Of a DNA stretch of 64,000 nt, positions 34,351 to 41,522 are shown one piece after another. This DNA is from Microbulbifer agarilyticus (GTDB lineage: Bacteria; Pseudomonadota; Gammaproteobacteria; Pseudomonadales; Cellvibrionaceae). How positions within the stretch are numbered: the stretch's first letter is position 1; the number at the start of each line of letters is the position of its first letter. The notes below the pieces were generated by a model. That model was not told where the DNA came from, did no database searches, and was given only the letters and a program-made list of their open reading frames with translations. The translations under genes were made by a program, and so were the position numbers. The DNA is taken from NCBI RefSeq assembly GCF_019800665.1, contig NZ_JAHVKO010000001.1, positions 434,001 through 498,000 of the forward strand, read 5' to 3'.

Positions 34351-35460
34351 TTGAATGTATTGCAATGCTACCGCACATTTTTTCCGGAGAGTCAAGGTGG
34401 CCTCGAGCAAGTTGTGCTTGAGGTGGCGGCCGGCACCGACGGGGAGGTTCTAACTCTTGCGGATCAATCGGTAGCGGGCGGTATGGTGAATGGCGTGGCG
34501 TATACGGCTGCGAAACGCTGGTTTTCCATTGCTTCGTGCTGTGTTGGGCTCGGTTTCGTTTCGCACCTGGTTAAAAAAAAGGCGGATATCCTGCACTTTC
34601 ATTTCCCCTGGCCATTTGGTGATCTGAGCTACTTGATTGGGGGGCTATCACGACCACTGATCATTACTTACCATTCTGACATAGTACGGCAGCGGTTCTT
34701 GGGAGCGCTGTACCGGCCGCTGATGCGTGCCTTTTTAAATCGGGCTGACAGAATCGTTGCGACTTCAGAAAACTATCTCGAGTCAAGTGACGTGCTTGCG
34801 GCGCATCGAAGCAAGGTGGAGGTCATTCCTTTAGGTATCTCCGAAGAGGGCTATCCTCGGCCGTCGGATGACCAGATCCGCCAGGTGAAAGAGAAGCATG
34901 GCACCGATTTCATGTTGTTTGTTGGGGTTTTACGCTATTACAAGGGGTTGGAGTTCCTGATACGTGCTGCTGCATCCGAGCCATATAATGTAGTAATTGC
35001 GGGAGAGGGTCCGGAACGGCGCCGTCTTGAAAACCTTGCCAAAACGTTGGGTGCCAAGAACGTTAAATTTGTGGGCCGTATTTCTGATGAAGAAAAAATG
35101 GCGCTTATGCAGCTGTGCCGTGCAGTTGTATTTCCATCGCATCTTCGCTCCGAGGCGTTCGGAGTAACCCTGCTTGAGGGGATGATGAGCACAAAGCCCC
35201 TTGTTTCGTGCGAGCTGGGCACTGGTACCAGTTATGTAAATCAGCACGAAGTTACCGGGCTAGTAATTCCGCCTGCAGATGTTCAGGCTTTGCGGAGCGC
35301 AATGGCCGCTTTGTGGTCAGATACAGATATGGCTCGCAAAATGGGTCTCGCTGCTCGCAGGAGATTTGAAGAAGAATTTACCAGCGCCAAAATGGTTTCA
35401 GCATACAAGGACCTTTACTGCCGGGTGCTGTCCGAGCGTGAGGGGTTGGACAATGGCTAA
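34351..35460 (+). CDS. GT4-type glycosyltransferase
   Basis: About 369 residues with a GT-B fold: NVLQCYRTFFPESQGGLEQVV at the N-terminus (the glycine-rich acceptor loop), DILHFHFPWP, and a C-domain with FVGVLRYYKGLEFLI and the SEAFGVTLLEGMMS donor motif. I favour TTG 34351 because the family-typical N-terminus begins there and GGAAG lies seven bases upstream; GTG 34294 would add 19 residues with no ribosome site. The stop overlaps the next GT4 gene by 8 bases. Confidence 0.88.
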   Translation: MNVLQCYRTFFPESQGGLEQVVLEVAAGTDGEVLTLADQSVAGGMVNGVAYTAAKRWFSIASCCVGLGFVSHLVKKKADILHFHFPWPFGDLSYLIGGLSRPLIITYHSDIVRQRFLGALYRPLMRAFLNRADRIVATSENYLESSDVLAAHRSKVEVIPLGISEEGYPRPSDDQIRQVKEKHGTDFMLFVGVLRYYKGLEFLIRAAASEPYNVVIAGEGPERRRLENLAKTLGAKNVKFVGRISDEEKMALMQLCRAVVFPSHLRSEAFGVTLLEGMMSTKPLVSCELGTGTSYVNQHEVTGLVIPPADVQALRSAMAALWSDTDMARKMGLAARRRFEEEFTSAKMVSAYKDLYCRVLSEREGLDNG

Positions 35461-36553
35461 AATCGCGGTTGATGCCAGGCCATTATCGGCTCCTACAACC
35501 GGGATCGGGCGCTATACATATGCACTGTTGGAGAAGATGTTCAACAGTGAGCATGAGTGGTATCTGTATAGTCACCAGCCGTTACAGGTGAACGTGCCCG
35601 AAGGCGAAAATGTGAAGGTTCGTACAGGCAGTGTACGGAAATCTGCCTTAGGTTCGGTATTTGCGCAGCTTAAGTATCCATACTGGGCGAAAAAGGATGC
35701 TGTGGATCTGTTTTGGTCGCCACGTCACCATTTGCCAGTGTTTCTTAAGGGTAGCTGTCCGACCGTGGTAACGGTGCACGATATGGTGTGGCGCGCCTAC
35801 CCAGAGACTATGGCGAAAGCCGGGTTGTATTTAGAACAGTTGCTGATGCCGCGTGCATTGCGGCAGGCGGAAGCCGTAATTTGCGTTTCGGAGAGTACGC
35901 GCCAGGACGTGCAGCACTATTTCCCTGACACCGGGCATAAACTACATGTGGTACCAGAGGCACCTTTCCTCCCTGCGAATGGTCATATAAGCGGACTCGG
36001 AGAGTATTTCTTATTTGTTGGAACCCTGGAGCCCAGGAAGAACCTGAGAAATTTATTGCATGCCTTTCGTCTCTATACCAGAGCGGTTGATAGTCCATTG
36101 CCGCTGAAAATTTGTGGGGGAAAAGGCTGGGGGCTGCCAGAGATCGAGGGCATCCTTGCGGAGCTGGATATAGAACCATACGTGGAAGTGTTGGGGTATG
36201 TCAGCGATCGAGAATTGAAACATCTGTATCGAGAAGCGAGGGCGCTCGTTATGCCCTCGCTGTATGAGGGATTTGGCTTGCCAATAGTCGAGGCGTATAG
36301 CCAGGGAACACCGGTAATTACGTCTGATCGTGGCGCCATGCGGGAAATCGCCGGTGATTTGGGCGTGCTAGTAGACCCGGAAAGTCCCGCAGATATCGCG
36401 GGTGCATTCCAGACTATGACATGCCAGCGTGAACTCGTGGCCCGGCTGAAGAAAGATGTAATTACTTATGTTGAGAAATTTGATTGGCGTGTTGCTGCGC
36501 AAAAGACCATTGATGTAATGGAATCGGCGATCAGCTCAAGTGATGAGAAGTGA
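35453..36553 (+). CDS. GT4-type glycosyltransferase (mannosyltransferase-like)
   Basis: 366 residues. IAVDARPLSAPTTGIGRYTYALL, WSPRHHLPVF, TVVTVHDMVWRAYPE and VMPSLYEGFGLPIVEAYSQG are all hallmark blocks of the GT4 subgroup that includes O-antigen mannosyltransferases. The ATG lies inside the previous stop (ATGGCTAA), so translation is coupled. No membrane segment. The sugar is not determined. Confidence 0.88.
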   Translation: MAKIAVDARPLSAPTTGIGRYTYALLEKMFNSEHEWYLYSHQPLQVNVPEGENVKVRTGSVRKSALGSVFAQLKYPYWAKKDAVDLFWSPRHHLPVFLKGSCPTVVTVHDMVWRAYPETMAKAGLYLEQLLMPRALRQAEAVICVSESTRQDVQHYFPDTGHKLHVVPEAPFLPANGHISGLGEYFLFVGTLEPRKNLRNLLHAFRLYTRAVDSPLPLKICGGKGWGLPEIEGILAELDIEPYVEVLGYVSDRELKHLYREARALVMPSLYEGFGLPIVEAYSQGTPVITSDRGAMREIAGDLGVLVDPESPADIAGAFQTMTCQRELVARLKKDVITYVEKFDWRVAAQKTIDVMESAISSSDEK

Positions 36554-36661
36554 GAGTGTTTATATTCTCCAATAGACAGTGTACGCAGGTTTGGCATCAG
36601 CAATGTTCGAGAAGGCACTAATTGGAGCGAAAGGCAAAAAAGACGCCCGAAGATATAAATT

Positions 36662-37111
36662 ATGAATGTGAGCGATAAAGTTGAGCTAACAGCTCAAATC
36701 AGAGAGATCAAACAGAATGGCGGTGGCAACCTGCCGAATAGAGATTCTGGGCATCGCCCGATGGCCAAGCGCTTGGCCCTACTGGAATCGAAAGCTTCGC
36801 TAGCGGATGAGTATCAGGCACAGGTAGAGCGTCTGCTGGGTGACGTACAGGAGTTGAGAGTGCTCCTCGCAGAGAGTGAGTCAGGATCTGCGGGTAAAGT
36901 CCGGGATGCTGAACTTGCAAGCGAAAATGAGCAGCGTTTGAAGGCCGAAGTCGAATCTTTGAAGTCCTCCACAGCGTTTCGCCTGGGACTCTTAATCGTT
37001 GAGGCGTTCGCCAGGCCCGGGAAAAACCTGGTTTTTCTGCCGTATCGGATAACCAAGCTGTTTTATACCGGTTTCAGAAATAGGCTGGCTGCTCGGAGGT
37101 TGGCAAAGTGA
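36662..37111 (+). CDS. coiled-coil protein with conserved membrane-like C-terminus
   Basis: 149 residues, unassigned. Residues 35-100 are a Glu/Ala/Leu coiled coil (AQVERLLGDVQELRVLLAESES). The C-terminus is SSTAFRLGLLIVEAFARPG followed by a hydrophobic-basic LPYRITKLFY stretch, which could dip into the membrane. A similar S-T-S-F-R-L-G-N-L-L ending closes the sulfotransferase gene at 44387-45664. It overlaps the next gene by 4 bases, so it may partner the large glycosyltransferase. No catalytic motif. Confidence 0.6.
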   Translation: MNVSDKVELTAQIREIKQNGGGNLPNRDSGHRPMAKRLALLESKASLADEYQAQVERLLGDVQELRVLLAESESGSAGKVRDAELASENEQRLKAEVESLKSSTAFRLGLLIVEAFARPGKNLVFLPYRITKLFYTGFRNRLAARRLAK

Positions 37112-38868
37112 GCGCCGAGATTTTTTGTAACACTATCGCTCCTGCTAAATTTGTCGAATCGCACCAAAAACTGGATTTGGTGGTTGGCACAATTGTCAGT
37201 GATGCGCTACAGCGTTGCATAAATTTTGACTGTTCAAGTGTCTCGATACCGGAAGGTGACGCATGTGCCTTTATCGCAGAGATTAAACCGGATTTTCTGC
37301 TTATTGAAACCACTTGGCAGGCCGTGGCGAAGGAGTGGGAGCTCTCGCTGCTGGAGCCTGAGAAGGGTGAGCTGGCGGAAATCCTTTCTTTTTGTAAGCT
37401 GAATTCCATACCTGTGATTCTTTGGCATACAGCCGCCGATTGTTATACCGACATTTTTTTGCCGCTTGCGCAGAAGGCCGATTTTCTGTTCTGCGTGAGT
37501 CGAACCGCGGTGGCCAGATATAAAGGCCTCGGTATAAAAAATATTGAGTATCTCCCCCCGGCTGTGCAGCCACGCGTTCATAACCCTTTTCAGTATGGGG
37601 ATTTAAGGGGGGCTACTCAGGAAAGCACATTTCTCGTCGATTCCTGGGCTGACTTATTGGAGTATCCAGAGCTTTCAGAGCGTAAACTCTCTGCGTTAGT
37701 GGAGAATGGCTTGACGATTGTCGACCCCAAGTGGACGTTCCTGGAAAATAAGAGAGGGGATATCCCCGCATTGGCGGATTCGATTGCGGGGCGGGTTAGC
37801 TATTTGCAGCTGGTGTCAGCCTATAAAGCCCATCCTGTTTGTATTTTTCCGTCGCCTTGCCTGTCTTCAACTCAATCAAGAACACGACGGGCTTTAGAAG
37901 CGCTTTCTTGCGGTGCCATTGTATTGTACGAAGGTGAACTCGACTTACCGGACTCTCTTAGCCTGCCCGGGCTGGTGAAAGTGCAGGAGGCCGAGGAATT
38001 ATCGGCAGTTGCGGCGGACGCGCTGGCGCGCCTTGATGAGTTTTCTGTAGATACGCATTTATCGAAACGTGAATTGTGGCTCAGTCACACCTACCGGCAC
38101 CGTTTGCGCGCAATGTGTCAGGTTCTTGGTATTGCATTAAATGAGACAGAGCTCCCGTTAGTATCTTTGGTTACGCCGACGAAACGGCCACAATTTTTGA
38201 AAAACTGTATTGATAATTTCCATCGGCAGACGTACCCCAACAAACAGCTTGTTGTGGCGCTGAATACGTCAGACGAAGCAGCGATAACCGAAGCAAAAGA
38301 AATCGTTGCTGCGGAAGAGGGTGTCGAGCTCATCGTATTGCACCAGGAGGACAATATTGCGGCGTGTTTGAATATCGCTATACAGAAGTCATCTGGTGAC
38401 TACTGGTTCAAAGTCGATGACGATGATTTTTATGGAGAAAATTACGTACTCGATTTTGTGCTGGCGCTTAACGCGACGGGTGCGGATGCTTTTGGGAAGC
38501 CTGCGGCATATATGTACCTGGAAGAAGAGGACGCGCTGTACCTGAAGAGAAACAGGGTCTCAAAGGGAATGTTGCTGTCGAATCCTGAGCGGGGCTTAAT
38601 GCACCCCTGCGGGGCCACTTTGGGCGGTACCCGGGCGATCAATCAAAAACTCCCTTTTTCCCTGGGGCGGCGTGCAAATGTCGATCTGGATTTTGTCATT
38701 CGGGTGACAGAGTCAGACTGCTCATTGTTTGTCGGAGATATTTATAATTTTTCAATATTCCGAGCGGCCGACAAGCGATTCCATACGTGGAGGGAGAAGG
38801 ACAGTATCTTGAAGTGGGGTGCGTCTCGGGTTACCAGCGGGCGGGGTGACGACGTTGTGAGCGTTTAG
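37108..38868 (+). CDS. two-domain glycosyltransferase (CgeB-like plus GT2)
   Basis: 586 residues. Residues 1-340 resemble the CgeB/DUF3880-type GT-B fold (PDFLLIETTWQAVAKEW; SIPVILWHTAADCY; ALEALSCGAIVLYEGE). Residues 350-570 are a GT2 domain: LVSLVTPTKRPQFLKNCIDNF, ALNTSDEA, and GDYWFKVDDDDFYG with the DDDD metal motif. The start is GTG 37108 inside the previous stop. The domain order is the same as in the larger 41523-44390 protein. Two domains may add two successive residues. Confidence 0.8.
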   Translation: MSAEIFCNTIAPAKFVESHQKLDLVVGTIVSDALQRCINFDCSSVSIPEGDACAFIAEIKPDFLLIETTWQAVAKEWELSLLEPEKGELAEILSFCKLNSIPVILWHTAADCYTDIFLPLAQKADFLFCVSRTAVARYKGLGIKNIEYLPPAVQPRVHNPFQYGDLRGATQESTFLVDSWADLLEYPELSERKLSALVENGLTIVDPKWTFLENKRGDIPALADSIAGRVSYLQLVSAYKAHPVCIFPSPCLSSTQSRTRRALEALSCGAIVLYEGELDLPDSLSLPGLVKVQEAEELSAVAADALARLDEFSVDTHLSKRELWLSHTYRHRLRAMCQVLGIALNETELPLVSLVTPTKRPQFLKNCIDNFHRQTYPNKQLVVALNTSDEAAITEAKEIVAAEEGVELIVLHQEDNIAACLNIAIQKSSGDYWFKVDDDDFYGENYVLDFVLALNATGADAFGKPAAYMYLEEEDALYLKRNRVSKGMLLSNPERGLMHPCGATLGGTRAINQKLPFSLGRRANVDLDFVIRVTESDCSLFVGDIYNFSIFRAADKRFHTWREKDSILKWGASRVTSGRGDDVVSV

Positions 38869-39221
38869 CGCGAGCGACAGTATTGTCTGTTTTTCCATCA
38901 ATTTGTTTGGGGGTTGGCCGCTCTAAGCAGGCCCGTATTCGAATTTGTGACAGGAGCCTCATCACGCTGGCAATTACTGGGTCGTGGAGGTAATCTTTGG
39001 CGTTTCGACGACTGGCGTTAAAATCCATACTCCAATTAAGACACTATCTTGAGAAAAAGAAGAAAAGTGTGTTTGAGGGTTGGTTGTTTTTTGAGCGATC
39101 GTGCTGTTGTGGCTTTCAGTTGCCACCTAACGTTCGGTCAAAAATCGGTCATTTAAATTGAAGTAAATTTGAGTAAATCTGCTCGGAGTCCTGGCATTAA
39201 TAATAGTAAGGGGGGATTACC
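38869..39221. other. 353-base gap inside the polysaccharide island
   Basis: No gene is supported. It contains a small inverted repeat GACAgtatTGTC (about 38876-38887), a purine-rich run, and an AAGGGGGG ribosome site for the next gene. A promoter for the downstream dehydratase/sulfoquinovose-synthase pair is expected here, but no convincing hexamer pair is visible. A 65-codon minus-strand frame (38831-39028) lacks family resemblance. Confidence 0.4.
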
Positions 39222-40244
39222 TTGTACCTTAAAGGAAAACGCGTGCTGGTTACTGGCGCGTGCGGCACTGTTGGCCGCGCTTTGTGTGAAAAGATCGCTG
39301 GAAATCATTACGGCGAAGTTTCTGAGTTGGTCGCTATTGATAATAACGAGTCAGAACTGTTCTTCCTGCAGCAGGAAATTACCAACAACAACGCACACTT
39401 CTATATCCGTGACCTTCGCCACTTCGAAGGCGTGCGGAATGTTATGGAAGGTGTGGACGTTGTCTTCCATTGTGCGGCGCTGAAGCACGTTACGCTTTGT
39501 GAAATGTCACCCACAGAAGCGGTTGAAACCAATATTGTTGGCCTGCAAAACCTCATCCTGGCTGCCAAGCAGGCGAAAGTTGAGCGCTTCATTTTCACCA
39601 GCTCTGACAAGGCAGTAAACCCGACAAACGTTATGGGTACTTCCAAGTTAATGGGCGAGCGACTGGTTTCAGCGGCGAACAATTCCCGTGAAAACAAAGG
39701 AACCATCTTTTCCTCGACCCGTTTCGGCAATGTACTGGGCTCCCGCGGGTCAGTTGTCCCAATTTTTGAGAAGCAGATTCTCGATGGCAAGGATATTACC
39801 CTGACCAGCACCGACATGACGCGCTTTGTGATGACCATCGAAGAGGCGGCTGACCTGGTACTGGATTCCGGGCGAATTGCTCTTGGCGGTGAAGTTTTCA
39901 TTACCAAGATGCCGGTTGTGCGCATTGAAGACCTGGCGCACTCCATGATCGACATTCTGGCCTCGCGCCATAATCTTAAGCACGATTACAAGGTGATAGA
40001 GATTGGCATCAAGCCCGGAGAAAAATTGTATGAAGAACTCATGAGTGAAGAGGAGATGCATCGCTCCCTCGAGACTGAGCGCTACTTCGTTGTTACCCCA
40101 GCCTTCAAGAATCTGTATGAAAAAGAGTACAAGTATGAAGGAGTAGTAAGCGATACAGTTGACAGACCCTATATCTCTTCTGTTGAGCCTGCCGCGAGCC
40201 GCGATGAAGTCAAAAACTATTTGCTGGAAAAGAAAGTTATTTAA
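39222..40244 (+). CDS. nucleotide-sugar 4,6-dehydratase-like enzyme (CapD/PseB family)
   Basis: 340 residues of extended SDR. The NAD loop is TGACGTVG. The catalytic region is TSSDKAVNPTNVMGTSKLMGE, in which Met stands where SDR enzymes have Tyr, as in the WbpM/CapD branch of UDP-GlcNAc 4,6-dehydratases. TRFGNVLGSRGSVVPIF and DMTRFVMTIEEA are family blocks. It probably makes a 4-keto-6-deoxy sugar nucleotide. The start is TTG 39222 with AAGGGGGG upstream. It precedes the sulfoquinovose synthase by 15 bases. Confidence 0.85.
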   Translation: MYLKGKRVLVTGACGTVGRALCEKIAGNHYGEVSELVAIDNNESELFFLQQEITNNNAHFYIRDLRHFEGVRNVMEGVDVVFHCAALKHVTLCEMSPTEAVETNIVGLQNLILAAKQAKVERFIFTSSDKAVNPTNVMGTSKLMGERLVSAANNSRENKGTIFSSTRFGNVLGSRGSVVPIFEKQILDGKDITLTSTDMTRFVMTIEEAADLVLDSGRIALGGEVFITKMPVVRIEDLAHSMIDILASRHNLKHDYKVIEIGIKPGEKLYEELMSEEEMHRSLETERYFVVTPAFKNLYEKEYKYEGVVSDTVDRPYISSVEPAASRDEVKNYLLEKKVI

Positions 40245-40259
40245 ATCTAGGAGTACGAG

Positions 40260-41408
40260 ATGAAAGTATTAATTTTGGGCGGTGACGGTTACCTAGGTTG
40301 GCCGACTGCCATGCACTTTTCTAGCAAGGGCCATGAAGTAGCCGTACTGGATAACTACATGCGCAGAAACCTGGCGCGTGAGACTGATATGGAAATTCTG
40401 TATCAGACCCCAAATTTGCACGAGCGTTGCAAGATTTGGAAAGAGCATAGTGGCCAAGACATTGGCGTTTACATTGGCGATCTGTGTGACTGGAGCTTTG
40501 TAAACTCAGTATTTGCTGAATTCAAGCCCGACACCATCATTCATTATGCGGAGCAGCCGTCTGCACCGTATTCCATGTTGAATGCAGATACCGCTCGCCT
40601 GACGCTGAATAACAATATCGGCGCCACTGGTAATGTTATCTTTGCCATGAAAGAACATTGCCCGGATGCTCACCTGATCAAGCTGGGCACCATGGGTGAG
40701 TATGGAACCCCGAATATCGATATTGAAGAGGGCTGGCTGGAAGTTGAGCACAAGGGACGCTCCCAGAAATTCCTGTACCCTCGCCAGGCGGGTAGCCTCT
40801 ACCACACCACCAAAGTGATGGATACCGACCTGCTGTGGTTCTACGTGCGGACCTGGGGCCTGCGCGTGACCGACCTGATGCAGGGCCCGGTATACGGTAT
40901 CTTCACTGACGAAAATCAGGTTGATGAACGCCTGCTGCCTTGCTTCGCGTATGACGAAATCTTCGGCACTGTGCTCAACCGCTTTGTGGTACAGGCTGTT
41001 GCTGGATATCCGCTGACTGTTTATGGCAAAGGCGGCCAGACTCGTGGTTACCTGAACATCAAAGATACCCTTCAGTGCCTGCTGCTGGCAGCGGAAAACC
41101 CTGCCGATGCCGGTGAGCTGAAGATCTACAACCAGCTTACTGAAACATTCACCGTTAACGAACTGGCTGAGAAGGTTCAGGTTGCGGGCAAGAGCATTGG
41201 CCTGGATGTGGAAGTCAAGAGCATCGAGAACCCGCGCAAGGAACTCGAAGAGCACTACTATAATCCGGCGAGCACGGGACTCCTCGAGCTTGGTTTGAAG
41301 CCTAATTTCCTGACTGATGACGTATTGGCTGAAATTATGGAGAAGGTGATTAATCACAAAGATGCGATTGACTCAAATAGAATCTTTAGAGGTGTGAAGT
41401 GGAATTGA
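40260..41408 (+). CDS. sqdB: UDP-sulfoquinovose synthase (SQD1/SqdB family)
   Basis: 382 residues with unmistakable SQD1 blocks: GGDGYLGWPTA (NAD loop), EQPSAPYSM, KLGTMGEYGTPNIDIEEG, MQGPVYGIFTDE, VYGKGGQTRGYLNIKDT and EEHYYNP. The catalytic set Thr144, Tyr181 and Lys185 matches plant SQD1 Thr145/Tyr182/Lys186. The enzyme converts UDP-glucose and sulfite to UDP-sulfoquinovose, an activated sugar with a C6 sulfonate. In plants and cyanobacteria it feeds sulfolipid synthesis, but no sulfolipid synthase (SQD2/SqdX) is recognised here; the neighbours point to a glycan. AGGAGTACGAG precedes the ATG. Confidence 0.93.
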   Translation: MKVLILGGDGYLGWPTAMHFSSKGHEVAVLDNYMRRNLARETDMEILYQTPNLHERCKIWKEHSGQDIGVYIGDLCDWSFVNSVFAEFKPDTIIHYAEQPSAPYSMLNADTARLTLNNNIGATGNVIFAMKEHCPDAHLIKLGTMGEYGTPNIDIEEGWLEVEHKGRSQKFLYPRQAGSLYHTTKVMDTDLLWFYVRTWGLRVTDLMQGPVYGIFTDENQVDERLLPCFAYDEIFGTVLNRFVVQAVAGYPLTVYGKGGQTRGYLNIKDTLQCLLLAAENPADAGELKIYNQLTETFTVNELAEKVQVAGKSIGLDVEVKSIENPRKELEEHYYNPASTGLLELGLKPNFLTDDVLAEIMEKVINHKDAIDSNRIFRGVKWN

Positions 41409-41522
41409 TCTAACTATTAATTCCATCATCAGGGGGGGCAGGTTTTACTCTGCTCCCCTTTTGCGTTTTGAGCGTTGCATTTTTCTTTGGTACTCACGAA
41501 AATTTTTGAGCGGCATCCCATA

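Noticed and set aside
36604-36666. 20-codon basic frame (MFEKALIG start) overlapping the start of the coiled-coil gene
   Set aside because: Too short to support as a gene; it could be a coupling leader but nothing proves translation.
38831-39028. 65-codon minus-strand frame in the island gap
   Set aside because: It overlaps the 3' end of the glycosyltransferase gene, has no ribosome site and matches nothing I recognise.
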